A DNA stretch of 64,000 nt from Rhizobiales bacterium 62-17. GTDB lineage: Bacteria; Pseudomonadota; Alphaproteobacteria; Rhizobiales; Beijerinckiaceae. The notes beneath the pieces are model-generated. The model was not told the origin of the DNA and did not search any database. It saw nothing but the letters and a program-made list of their open reading frames with translations. Shown piece by piece: positions 1 to 7,810 of this stretch. Each line of letters starts with the position of its first letter. Positions within the stretch are counted from its first letter, which is position 1. The translations under genes and the position numbers were made by a program. The stretch lies in contig MKVW01000009.1 of assembly GCA_001898965.1 (NCBI GenBank), positions 525,809 to 589,808 on the forward strand, given 5' to 3'.

Positions 1-321
1 CATTCGCTGGTGATTGACGGCATCATGGTCGGTGCGACGGGCGCCATACCGCCGCTCCTGGTCAATCTGCGCAAGACCAATTTCGATCTGTCCATGCCGG
101 TCCTGGTCAAGGTGGCTTTGATCTGCGCCGTGGTCGGCATCGTCATGGTGGCGGCGGTTTCGGCCAGCCTCGCCTATCTCGGCATTTTCCCCTTCTGGTA
201 CGCGATGCTTTACATCGGCCTTTCCGATATTGTTCCGATGGTGATCGGCACGCCGCTGCTGCTGCGCCCGGCCGTGCGTATTCTGGCTGGCATCAGCCGC
301 GGGACGCTCCATCGCTTCTGA
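1..321 (+). CDS. ECF-type transporter, membrane S component (C-terminal part; start lies left of the window)
   Basis: The frame is open from base 1 to a TGA at 319-321, so only about the last 106 residues are present. The visible part is very hydrophobic, with roughly three membrane spans, as expected for the end of a substrate-binding S component. It sits 13 bases before a fused ECF ATPase and is followed by a T component, so the three genes form one importer operon. The substrate cannot be read from this fragment. A phosphoribosyltransferase gene downstream hints at a base or base-like compound, which is inference. It resembles the S-AA-T gene order of YkoEDC systems, but I cannot assign it to that family. 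Confidence 0.7.
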   Translation, partial: HSLVIDGIMVGATGAIPPLLVNLRKTNFDLSMPVLVKVALICAVVGIVMVAAVSASLAYLGIFPFWYAMLYIGLSDIVPMVIGTPLLLRPAVRILAGISRGTLHRF

Positions 322-334
322 CCGGACAGGTGAA

Positions 335-1882
335 ATGTTGCGTTTAGAAGGATTGACGGTCGGCTTTCGAGCCGACCGGGACGTAATCAGTTCGATCGAT
401 CTGTCGATTGAAGCCGGCAGCACGGTGATCATCACCGGCGCCGCCGGATGCGGAAAATCCACGCTGCTCGCCGCCATGAGCGGCATCATTCCGAAATTGC
501 TGCATCCGTTGCGCATGCAAGGCGCCGTGACCTTGCAGGGCACCGATTATCGCGCCTTGAAGCCCGCCGATGTCTTCCGTCAGGTTGGCGTCGTCTTGCA
601 GGCGGTGGAGGATCAGACCTGGGACCTGACGGTCGAGGATCTCGTCGCCTTCCCGCTCGAAAATCGTGGCGTGCCGCAGGCGGAAGTGCGCACGCGCGTC
701 GCCGCCGCCGTCGAGAAAATGGGTCTGGTCGAATTGCTCGGCCGCAAAGTCCGCACCCTGTCGGGTGGCGAACGCCGCCGTGTCGCCCTGGCCTCCGCCC
801 TCGTCTGGCAGCCGGCCCTGCTGGTGCTCGATGAGCCGACCACCGGCCTCGATCCCGATGCGCGCCGCCGCATGATCGTCCTGCTGCAGGAGTTGCGCGC
901 CGAAAACCTCACCATCGTCATCGCCGAACAGGACCTCGCCTGGTTTGATGGCTTGGCCGATCGCGTCGTCTTCCTGGCTGACGGCAAGGTCATCGCCGAT
1001 CAGCCGTGGAGCGAAGCGATCAGGAACACGGCTGCCTTCGACACGGTCGGCATCGAAGCGCCGTTCCTGGCGCATCAAAGCTGCGTGCCGACGGTTCCGA
1101 CGCAAGAGCCGCAGCGGCTCAAGGTCGAGGCGCTGACCTCCGATCTCTGCCGCGCCGACAAACAGCCCGTGCTGCGCTCCATCCATCTCACCGTCGGTCA
1201 AGGCGAAGTCGTCGGCCTGATCGGCTGCAACGGCGCCGGCAAGACCACGCTCATGCGCGCGTTGCTGGGCCTCCAGACCTCCTCGCGCGGCACCATCGCC
1301 ATCGATGGCGAGCCCTGTCGCGACTGGTCGATCGCGCAGCGCGCGCGCCGCATCGGCTATGTGCCGCAAAACCTGCGGCGCATGTTCTTTCAGCTCTCCG
1401 TGCTCGACGAAATTGTGTTCTCGCTTTCCGGCGGCCAGAGCGGTGCCAAACAGGTCGAGCAGCACAAGGCCGCTGCTCTGGACCTGCTCGGCCGCGTCGG
1501 CCTTACCGCCAAATCGGCGGAATCGCCGTTCTCGCTCTCCAATCGCGAACAGCTTCTTCTCGCCATCGCCTGCGTCGAGGCGACTGAGCCGTCGCTGATC
1601 ATTCTCGACGAACCCTTGATCGCCCGCGACAAGCAGTGGCGCGGCGAGCTGATGGCCTTCTTCGCCCGCTGCCGGCAAGCTGGTCGCGGTGTGCTGCTCG
1701 TCTCGCACGATCTGCCCTTGATCGACATGGCGGCGGATCGGGTGTTGATCCTCGCCTCCGGTGAAATCGAATTCGATGGCGCCACGCCTTCGGCCTGGAC
1801 GTCGCAAGCCTTCGTTCGCCTCGGCTGGCCGAGCCCGCTCAACCATCCGCAGTCCACGGAGCCACGTCATGCACTGGCTTGA
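335..1882 (+). CDS. ECF transporter ATPase, two fused ABC domains (A1-A2)
   Basis: 515 residues with two complete nucleotide-binding domains in tandem. Domain 1 has Walker A GAAGCGKST at about 35-43, signature LSGGERRR near 142-149 and Walker B LVLDEPT at 163-169. Domain 2 has Walker A GCNGAGKT at 297-304 and Walker B LIILDEP at 421-427. The ATG at 335 follows a purine-rich GGACAGG. The 3' end overlaps the T-component gene by 14 bases. The protein would energise an importer of a vitamin-like substrate from the cytoplasmic face. Domain 1 has Gln where the switch-loop His is expected (IAEQDL near 197-202). Domain 2 keeps SHD, but its signature region reads LSNREQ. The two halves therefore look functionally unequal. 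Confidence 0.88.
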   Translation: MLRLEGLTVGFRADRDVISSIDLSIEAGSTVIITGAAGCGKSTLLAAMSGIIPKLLHPLRMQGAVTLQGTDYRALKPADVFRQVGVVLQAVEDQTWDLTVEDLVAFPLENRGVPQAEVRTRVAAAVEKMGLVELLGRKVRTLSGGERRRVALASALVWQPALLVLDEPTTGLDPDARRRMIVLLQELRAENLTIVIAEQDLAWFDGLADRVVFLADGKVIADQPWSEAIRNTAAFDTVGIEAPFLAHQSCVPTVPTQEPQRLKVEALTSDLCRADKQPVLRSIHLTVGQGEVVGLIGCNGAGKTTLMRALLGLQTSSRGTIAIDGEPCRDWSIAQRARRIGYVPQNLRRMFFQLSVLDEIVFSLSGGQSGAKQVEQHKAAALDLLGRVGLTAKSAESPFSLSNREQLLLAIACVEATEPSLIILDEPLIARDKQWRGELMAFFARCRQAGRGVLLVSHDLPLIDMAADRVLILASGEIEFDGATPSAWTSQAFVRLGWPSPLNHPQSTEPRHALA

Positions 1883-2537
1883 TCGGATCAATCCTTTCCT
1901 CAAGCTCGCCATCGCCGCCCTGGTGACGGCAGCAAGCTGGCTCGCGCCCAATGCCATCGTCGCGATGGCTTTGGCGGCGGCGGTCCTGCTGTTCATGCTC
2001 TATTGCCGGTTGCCGGCGGCATCGGGTTATTTCAAGATCATCGGCCTCGTCGCCGTCCTCGTCACGGCGAGCTGGGCGCTGACCTTCATCAGCCGAGGCA
2101 TGGCCTATGACGCGGCCATCGCCGAGGCGATCAGGCTTGCCTGCCGTCTCATCGTCACGACAGGCAGTTTCTTCATCGCCATCGAAACCACCTCCGCCGG
2201 CGTGCTGCTCGCCGCCTGCGGCAAGGCCCGCCTGCCGGGCACATTCACTCTGGTACTCTTCCTCGTCGTCGGCATGATTCCGCTGATGCGCGAGGAATTC
2301 CAGGCGATCGGCGATGTGCAGCGGGCGCGCGGCCTCGAACTCGATCGCGGCCCCATCCTGCGGCGCGTGCTGCACACCTTGGCGCGTGGCGTACCGCTGA
2401 TGGTGCAGACCTATCGCATGGCGGAAGCCATTTCCCTCACCTTGTCGCTCTATGGTTTCGACCCGGGCGTCAAACGCACCTCCTGGCGCGATGTCGGTTT
2501 GATCGCCGTCCAGAACAATTTTTCTCTGAGATCGTGA
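1869..2537 (+). CDS. ECF transporter transmembrane T component
   Basis: 222 residues from the ATG at 1869, which lies inside the end of the ATPase gene. A longer in-frame start at 1761 would bury the gene deep in the ATPase and is less likely. The N-terminal half is a series of hydrophobic spans. A cytoplasmic QRARGLELDRG segment matches the Ala-Arg-Gly coupling helix of T components. A second, weaker motif (TYRMAEAISLTLSLYGFDPG) lies near the C terminus. These helices couple the ATPase to the S component. Translation is probably coupled to the ATPase gene. Confidence 0.85.
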   Translation: MHWLDRINPFLKLAIAALVTAASWLAPNAIVAMALAAAVLLFMLYCRLPAASGYFKIIGLVAVLVTASWALTFISRGMAYDAAIAEAIRLACRLIVTTGSFFIAIETTSAGVLLAACGKARLPGTFTLVLFLVVGMIPLMREEFQAIGDVQRARGLELDRGPILRRVLHTLARGVPLMVQTYRMAEAISLTLSLYGFDPGVKRTSWRDVGLIAVQNNFSLRS

Positions 2538-2549
2538 GCCGTTGAAAAG

Positions 2550-3188
2550 ATGACCGAACTTTTCCCGAAGACCCACACTGTCGATATTGCCGGCGAGAAG
2601 ATCGCCCTGCCGATCGTCAAGATCCACGATACGCTCGCCATCTCATTGTTGATGGTGATCGACATGGGCGTGAAGTTCGGCGAGCGCATCGGCGCCGCGA
2701 TGGCCAAGCGCTTCGCCGCGAAACAGCCCGACATCGTTGTCGGCAGCGCCACTTTGGGCATTCCCGTCGCCATCGAACTGTCGCGCCATCTCGGCCTCGA
2801 TCAATACGTGATCTTGCAGAAGTCGCCGAAAATCCATCTGGGTGACGCGCTGGTCGAACAGGTGAAGTCGGTGACTTCAGCCGGGTCGCAGCGCCTGCTG
2901 CTCGACCGTCAGGCCATCAAATTGCTCAAGGGCAAGCGCGTCGTCATTGTCGATGACGTGGTGGCGACGGGATCGAGCATGGCGGCGGCCGTTCGTCTCG
3001 TCCGCCAGGCCGGCGGCGACATCGTCGGCATCGGCGTTATCCTGACCGAAGGCCACGACTGGCGGCCGGTGCTTGGCGACGATGCCAAGCTGGTCACCGG
3101 TCTTGGCCACATTCCGCAGTTCAAGATCGCCAACGGCATCGCCACGCCCGATCCGGCGACCGAAGCGGATGCCGTACCTGCGCATTAA
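2550..3188 (+). CDS. Phosphoribosyltransferase of the adenine/xanthine PRTase type
   Basis: 212 residues. The PRPP-binding motif VVIVDDVVATGSS is at about 131-143, and the surrounding Rossmann-like layout (DIVVGSATLGIPVAIELSRHLG earlier in the chain) is that of type I phosphoribosyltransferases. Such enzymes join a nucleobase to PRPP. The closest general resemblance is to adenine phosphoribosyltransferase, but the substrate hood is not diagnostic and I give no symbol. The gene begins 12 bases after the T component in the same direction. The importer and this enzyme may therefore act in sequence: uptake, then trapping by ribosylation. That link is inference from gene order. Confidence 0.8.
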   Translation: MTELFPKTHTVDIAGEKIALPIVKIHDTLAISLLMVIDMGVKFGERIGAAMAKRFAAKQPDIVVGSATLGIPVAIELSRHLGLDQYVILQKSPKIHLGDALVEQVKSVTSAGSQRLLLDRQAIKLLKGKRVVIVDDVVATGSSMAAAVRLVRQAGGDIVGIGVILTEGHDWRPVLGDDAKLVTGLGHIPQFKIANGIATPDPATEADAVPAH

Positions 3189-3236
3189 GGGTTCAGGGTC
3201 GAAGCCTCCCCGGACACAAAGATCGCAGACCTATTC

Positions 3237-3710
3237 CTATCCAATCGGATCGCGCGTCGGATCGTAAAGCAGGTGCAGACGGCTCGCTGCCTGCTGGCCG
3301 AAGGCGATCAGCATCGCCTTGCGCCGCGCCGCGTTGAGCACATGCTCCGATGGCGGGCGAATAATCTCGGCGCCGAATTTGTCGGCGACGATCAGCCCGC
3401 ATTCCTTCGGAAAAATCTCCAGCGGCACGTCCGCATGGGTGGCGAAGGAGAAGTGATCGCAATAGTCGCGATATTCATGCCATTTCTTGTCGGTACGAAA
3501 ATCGATGACGCTCGATTTCACCTCAACGATATGAAAGCGCCCGTCACCGCCAAGCCCGATCACATCGGCACGCCGGCCATTGTTCAGCGGCATTTCGACA
3601 AGCGATTCCAGCCGATGCGCGCGCATCAATCGCTGCACGCCGCGCATCACCATGGCCGCATGCGCGGACTGGCGTTTGTCTTCGGGCGGAATGGGTGATT
3701 CGGTATTCAT
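3237..3710 (-). CDS. mmcB: MmcB family DNA repair protein (putative nuclease fold)
   Basis: 157 residues, matching the short alphaproteobacterial MmcB family, which is linked to survival of DNA cross-link damage. A PD-(D/E)xK-like core is visible: RADVIGLG with Asp49, then HIVEVKSS with Glu63 and Lys65, after an N-terminal helical region. No signal peptide or membrane span is present. The gene lies 14 bases downstream of btuD on the same strand and may be the last gene of that operon, although no functional link to B12 is evident. It converges on the phosphoribosyltransferase gene. Confidence 0.8.
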   Translation of the reverse strand: MNTESPIPPEDKRQSAHAAMVMRGVQRLMRAHRLESLVEMPLNNGRRADVIGLGGDGRFHIVEVKSSVIDFRTDKKWHEYRDYCDHFSFATHADVPLEIFPKECGLIVADKFGAEIIRPPSEHVLNAARRKAMLIAFGQQAASRLHLLYDPTRDPIG

Positions 3711-3724
3711 CTAGGGCTTCTTGA

Positions 3725-4513
3725 TCAGCCCCGATCTAAATCCCGATGCGGCCGCATGGCAAGAATGGGTCCGTCCAGCGTTTGCACCTGTGCCACCGCC
3801 ACGCCGAAAATATCGCTCAACTGGTCTGTTTTCAGGAGGTCTTGCGGCGGGCCATCGGCCACAAGGCGCCCGTCCTTGAAGGCGAGCAGGCGCGTCGCAT
3901 AGCGCACGGCGAAGTCGATGTCGTGAATGACGGCGATGACGAGCGCGCCCGATTCGGCGCGCTGGCGGAACAGCGCCATCACCCGCAATTGATGCGCCGG
4001 ATCGAGTGAATTCAGGGGTTCGTCGAGCAGAACGATCGGTTGCGGCCCGACCATCGCCCGGGCCAGCAGCGCGCGCATGCGTTCGCCGCCGGATATCCGG
4101 TCGACGCCGCGCTCGGCCAAAGCCACGAGATCGAAATCCTGCAATTGCCGCTCGACCGCCGGATCATCGCCGGCAGCCTGTGCATCGAACGGCATCAGGC
4201 CCAAGGCCACGATGTCGCGCACCGGCACCGGCCAGATCGGTTGGCGCATGTCTTGCGGCAGATAGGACAGGGCTTTGGCCTTCTGCGGCAGCGACAGACG
4301 TTCGATCGTCGTGCCATTGATCGCGATCGTGCCGGTGATCGTCATCTGGCCGGCGAGTGCCCGCAGGAACGTCGTCTTGCCCGAACCATTGGGGCCGATC
4401 ACCGCGACGAACTGGCCGCCATCAAGCGATACGCTCACATCCTCGATGATCGCACGGCCGGCGAGCGACACGCTTAGGCGATCGATGCGGAGCTGGGTGG
4501 TTGCGGCACTCAT
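3725..4513 (-). CDS. btuD: Vitamin B12 ABC importer, ATP-binding subunit
   Basis: 262 residues with one ABC domain: Walker A GPNGSGKT at 40-47, Q-loop Gln87, signature SGGE at 141-144, Walker B VLLDEP at 161-166 and switch His197. It belongs to the FecE/BtuD/HmuV group that energises siderophore, heme and cobalamin uptake. Its ATG overlaps the stop of the permease gene (ATGA). The B12 assignment rests on the operon: the upstream receptor gene has a cobalamin riboswitch, and a BtuF-like gene is divergent. The sequence alone would also allow an iron-chelate role. Confidence 0.85.
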   Translation of the reverse strand: MSAATTQLRIDRLSVSLAGRAIIEDVSVSLDGGQFVAVIGPNGSGKTTFLRALAGQMTITGTIAINGTTIERLSLPQKAKALSYLPQDMRQPIWPVPVRDIVALGLMPFDAQAAGDDPAVERQLQDFDLVALAERGVDRISGGERMRALLARAMVGPQPIVLLDEPLNSLDPAHQLRVMALFRQRAESGALVIAVIHDIDFAVRYATRLLAFKDGRLVADGPPQDLLKTDQLSDIFGVAVAQVQTLDGPILAMRPHRDLDRG

Positions 4514-5562
4514 GCGCGATCATCCAGCCGATAGGGGCGGGCGATGACGAGATAGAGGAAACACGGCGCGCCGATCACCGCCATCAAGGCGCCGACGCGA
4601 ATTTCGCTCGTCGCCGGAATGAGCTTCACCAACACGTCGGCCGCCGTGGTCAGAATGGCGCCAGCCAGAGCCGAAGGCAGCAGCACCGCTTGCGCGTCGG
4701 AACGCACGAAGGGCCGCACCATATGCGGCGCCAGCAGGCCGACGAAACCGATGGCGCCGGAAACCGCCGTGCCGGCGCCGACGCCGAGCGCGATGCCGGC
4801 GCTGGTGATCAGCGACACCCGCCAGATGTCGAAGCCCAGCGATGTCGCTGTCTCTTCGCCAAGCGTCAGCGCCTTATAGGCCGGGCCGCACCAGAACAGC
4901 GCGGCCGCGCCGACGATGATGAAGGGCAGCGACAAAACCACATGCCACATCGAACGGTCGGTGAACGAGCCCATCAGCCAGAAGACGATCTCCGTCACGG
5001 CGTAAGGGTTCGAGGAGAGCGACAGGATCAGTGAAATGGCGGCGGCGGCGAGGCTGCCGATCATCAGGCCGATGAGCAGAAGTGAAATCACGCCGCCGAC
5101 CCGGCGCACGACCAGCAAAGTCGCCAGCATGGCCAGCAGCGCGCCGACGATGGCGGCCAGCGGCAAAGCCAGCGAGAAGGCATCGGCGAGGCCGGAATAG
5201 ATCATCAGCACGGCGCCGAGCGCCGCCGCCTGCGGCGTACCCAAAACGGCCGGCTCGGCCAGCGGATTGCGGCTCAACCCCTGCACGGCCGCGCCGGCGA
5301 GGCCCAGCATGCCGCCGATGGAGAGCGAGAGAATGAGGCGCGGCAGCCGGATTTCGCGCAGGATGATCGCGGCGGTCTCGCTTTGCCCCGTCAGGCCGAG
5401 AAAGAGTTCGGACAGCGACAGATGCGCCGGCCCCAGCATCAAGGACAGAACGGCGACGACGACCAGCGCGATGGTGAGCAGAAGCAGAAAGGCTCCGGAG
5501 GCGGCCGCAGCGCTCCGGAGCCTGGGTCGTTCAGCAGACGTGACGTTCGTCGAACCTACCAT
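4510..5562 (-). CDS. btuC: Vitamin B12 ABC importer, membrane permease of the FecCD family
   Basis: 350 residues, with an N-terminal span followed by the multi-span FecCD/BtuC fold. Family landmarks include LPRLILSLSIGGMLGLAGAAVQGLSRNPLAEP in the first third and GAIGFVGLLAPHMVRPFV near the C-terminal third, the latter being the loop that contacts the ATPase. The ATG at 5562 overlaps the end of btuB and the stop overlaps btuD, so the three genes are translationally linked. It forms the inner-membrane channel for cobalamin delivered by the periplasmic BtuF. Confidence 0.87.
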   Translation of the reverse strand: MVGSTNVTSAERPRLRSAAAASGAFLLLLTIALVVVAVLSLMLGPAHLSLSELFLGLTGQSETAAIILREIRLPRLILSLSIGGMLGLAGAAVQGLSRNPLAEPAVLGTPQAAALGAVLMIYSGLADAFSLALPLAAIVGALLAMLATLLVVRRVGGVISLLLIGLMIGSLAAAAISLILSLSSNPYAVTEIVFWLMGSFTDRSMWHVVLSLPFIIVGAAALFWCGPAYKALTLGEETATSLGFDIWRVSLITSAGIALGVGAGTAVSGAIGFVGLLAPHMVRPFVRSDAQAVLLPSALAGAILTTAADVLVKLIPATSEIRVGALMAVIGAPCFLYLVIARPYRLDDRA

Positions 5563-7568
5563 GTCACCTTCAAGCCGGCGTAGATGGCGCGGCCGGTCAC
5601 GCCATAATCCCGGATCTCTTGATAGCGCGCATTGGTGATGTTTTCGAGCCGGGCGTAAGCGGTGATGTAATCGTTGAACTTATAGCTGGCGCGCAGATCG
5701 GCCCGGCCATATTGCGGCAGGGTCACGCGGCCATAGGGGAAGTCGTTGCTGACGTCGGTGCGGGTCGAGGCGGCGTAGATGCGGCCTTCCACTTCCAGGT
5801 TCGGGATGCCGGTATAGATGAGCGACAGGCTGCCCTGCTGGCGCGGCCGGCGTAAAAGGCCGATCTGCTTGTCCTCGTCGACGGCGGTCATGCCGGTAAA
5901 GGTGGCGCGGGCCCGCCAGGTGTCGGGAACGATGACCGCATCGATCGAAGCTTCGACGCCGCGAATGCGGGCATGACCGACGTTGTAATATTGGCCGATG
6001 AAGAAATTGGCCGCCGGATTGAAGTCGATCAGGTTGCGATACCAGCTATCGAACAGGGTCACCGAGGCTTTCACGCGACCGTCGAGTAAGGTCTGGTCGA
6101 TGCCCGCTTCATAAGAGAAGTTCTGTTCCGGCCGCAGGCTTGGCAGACCATAGATGCTGAAGCGCTGATAGAGCGAAGCGGCATGGGCGCCGGTGCCGGC
6201 GCTGACGCGCAGTCGCGTGCCGGTTTCCTCGATGCGATAGGCGGCGGTGGCACGCCAGGTCGGGAACACGGTCTTGTTGTCGATCGCATCGATGCGCCCG
6301 CCCAAGGTCAGGTCGAGCCGGTCGAGCAGCGTGATGCTATGCTGGGCGAACACCGAATTGGTGACCTGTGTGCCCCAGAACGGCATCGAAACCGTATAGG
6401 GCGCCTGCAGCCAGTTCTCGCGCGTCGAAGCGGTTTCGCGCTCCGACTTGGCGCCGAAGATGAACTGGCCATAGGTGCCGAGATTGGCCGTGCCCTGATA
6501 TTCGACGCCGAGGCGACGCGAACGGAAGGTCGTGTCGCAATTGTAGCTGTTGAAGAACGTGTCGAAACACGACTGCTCCAGCCGGTTGAACCGTTCGATG
6601 AGGCTCGAATAGATGGTCAGCGAATTCTTCAGCACGCCGCCGAACGGATCGAAATTGGCGCGCACGAACGCGGTGGTGACGAACTGCCGCCCCTTGTTGA
6701 AGCGCGTGTCCTTGTCGGCCGGCATGAAGGCGCCAGGATTGTCGAAGCGGGCGAAATCGGCGAAGCGCGTCAGTCCGACATCGACGGAGAAACTGTCGGA
6801 CGGCGTGAAGGTCACCCGCGCCGAACCGGCGAATTTGTCGGTCTTGTCGTTTTCCAGCGGCTGCGTCAGCGTGCTGGTGATGCGACCGATGCGATAGCCG
6901 TAGCGCGAGAAACCGTCGCTGTGAAAGCCGGTCAGCGAGAAGGCATAGGACACTTTGTCGGTCGCGCCCGACACGGCGCCGGTCGCCGAAATCGTGCCAT
7001 AGCTGCCCGCTTCCACCTGCACGCTGCGGCGCATCGCGCGCTCGCCCTTGCGGGTGAGGACATTGATCACGCCGCCCATGGCATCGGAGCCATAGAGCGC
7101 CGATTGCGGGCCGCGTACGATTTCGATGCGGTCGATGTCGACGGCCGACAATGCGCCGAAGTCGAGCGCGCCATCGGTGCTGGACGCATCGCCGACGCGA
7201 ATGCCGTCGATCAGCACGAGCGTCTGGCCGGGCGTGGACCCACGCAGCGAGACATTCGACAGGGAACCGGGGCCGCCGCTTTCCGTGAAATTGAGGCCGG
7301 GCGTGCCGCGCAGCACGTCGGCAAGGCTCTTGGTGCCGTAGTTCTGAATCTCTTCGGCCGGAATGACCGTCACGCTTGCACCCAGCCGTTCGATCGGCAG
7401 CGGCGTGCGATTGGCGGTGACGACCAGCGTCGGCAGCGGCACATAGCCTGGCGTGGTGATCTGCCCTGGGTTAGCGTCCTGCGCCTGCGCCGCCTGCGGC
7501 AGAAACGGTGCGGACAAACAAAAAACGCCAGCCACGATGGCGGCGTTGCCAGGGAAACGATGCGTCAC
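5556..7568 (-). CDS. btuB: TonB-dependent outer-membrane cobalamin receptor
   Basis: 670 residues from a GTG at 7568 preceded by a perfect AGGAGG (7575-7580). This start gives a clean signal peptide ending AAQAQ; the 35 extra in-frame residues upstream lie in the riboswitch leader and are rejected. After cleavage come a TonB-box-like PTLVVTANR, the plug domain (ADVLRGTPGLNF, VSLRGSTPGQTLVLIDGIRVGD, DIDRIEIVRGPQSALYGSDAMGGVINVLTR) and a long beta-barrel ending in an aromatic residue (GLKVTW). The cobalamin riboswitch just upstream makes B12 the probable ligand. It is the first gene of btuB-btuC-btuD. Confidence 0.9.
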   Translation of the reverse strand: MTHRFPGNAAIVAGVFCLSAPFLPQAAQAQDANPGQITTPGYVPLPTLVVTANRTPLPIERLGASVTVIPAEEIQNYGTKSLADVLRGTPGLNFTESGGPGSLSNVSLRGSTPGQTLVLIDGIRVGDASSTDGALDFGALSAVDIDRIEIVRGPQSALYGSDAMGGVINVLTRKGERAMRRSVQVEAGSYGTISATGAVSGATDKVSYAFSLTGFHSDGFSRYGYRIGRITSTLTQPLENDKTDKFAGSARVTFTPSDSFSVDVGLTRFADFARFDNPGAFMPADKDTRFNKGRQFVTTAFVRANFDPFGGVLKNSLTIYSSLIERFNRLEQSCFDTFFNSYNCDTTFRSRRLGVEYQGTANLGTYGQFIFGAKSERETASTRENWLQAPYTVSMPFWGTQVTNSVFAQHSITLLDRLDLTLGGRIDAIDNKTVFPTWRATAAYRIEETGTRLRVSAGTGAHAASLYQRFSIYGLPSLRPEQNFSYEAGIDQTLLDGRVKASVTLFDSWYRNLIDFNPAANFFIGQYYNVGHARIRGVEASIDAVIVPDTWRARATFTGMTAVDEDKQIGLLRRPRQQGSLSLIYTGIPNLEVEGRIYAASTRTDVSNDFPYGRVTLPQYGRADLRASYKFNDYITAYARLENITNARYQEIRDYGVTGRAIYAGLKVTW

Positions 7569-7574
7569 AATAGA

Positions 7575-7580
7575 CCTCCT
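7575..7580 (-). promoter_or_regulatory. Shine-Dalgarno sequence of btuB, next to a hairpin
   Basis: On the minus strand AGGAGG lies six bases before the GTG at 7568. It fixes the btuB start. Two bases upstream ends the right arm (TGGGATG, 7583-7589) of a 7-bp hairpin whose left arm is at 7609-7615, so the site could be made less accessible when that hairpin forms. Confidence 0.8.
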
Positions 7581-7613
7581 GCCATCCCACCGACGGCGCG
7601 AGAAAAACTGGGA

Positions 7614-7782
7614 TGTTGGCCGGTCTCCTGGCTTGCGGATCATCGCTGGCTTCGCGTCTTCCCGGGCGATCACCCAGTGACTTGGTACGAAGTCAGCTCA
7701 TCGCTTACAGTTGCGGGGGCAGCTACGGCATCGGTTTCCCTCACCGTATTCCCGTTTCACCCCATCGCTGGGGCACCAACGA
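7614..7782 (-). promoter_or_regulatory. Cobalamin (AdoCbl) riboswitch upstream of btuB
   Basis: On the minus strand the leader holds the conserved elements in order: GGTGAAACGGGAA, GCCGTAGCTGCCCCCGCAAC then TGTAAGC, CACTGGG, GGGAAG, and the B12 box AGCCAGGAGACCGGCC at 7618-7633. Short P1 arms GTTGG (7776-7780) and CCAAC (7615-7619) close the element. The family binds adenosylcobalamin and represses uptake or synthesis genes when the cofactor is abundant. The hairpin 7583-7589/7609-7615 just downstream shares base 7615 with P1 and abuts the Shine-Dalgarno. It is the likely expression platform, suggesting control of translation; that part is inference. Confidence 0.95.
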
Positions 7783-7810
7783 TTGTGACCCTATAGAGGC
7801 GTTTTTGCGA

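Noticed and set aside
344..1996. 550-codon minus-strand frame opposite the fused ATPase
   Set aside because: The plus strand encodes a complete two-domain ABC protein here.
6183..7796. 537-codon open frame opposite btuB
   Set aside because: It lies antisense to a clear TonB-dependent receptor and runs into the riboswitch DNA; its composition is rich in Arg, Gly and His with no motifs.
7613..7810. N-terminal extension of btuF into the riboswitch
   Set aside because: The extension would translate antisense riboswitch DNA, and the ATG at 7811 gives a proper signal peptide.
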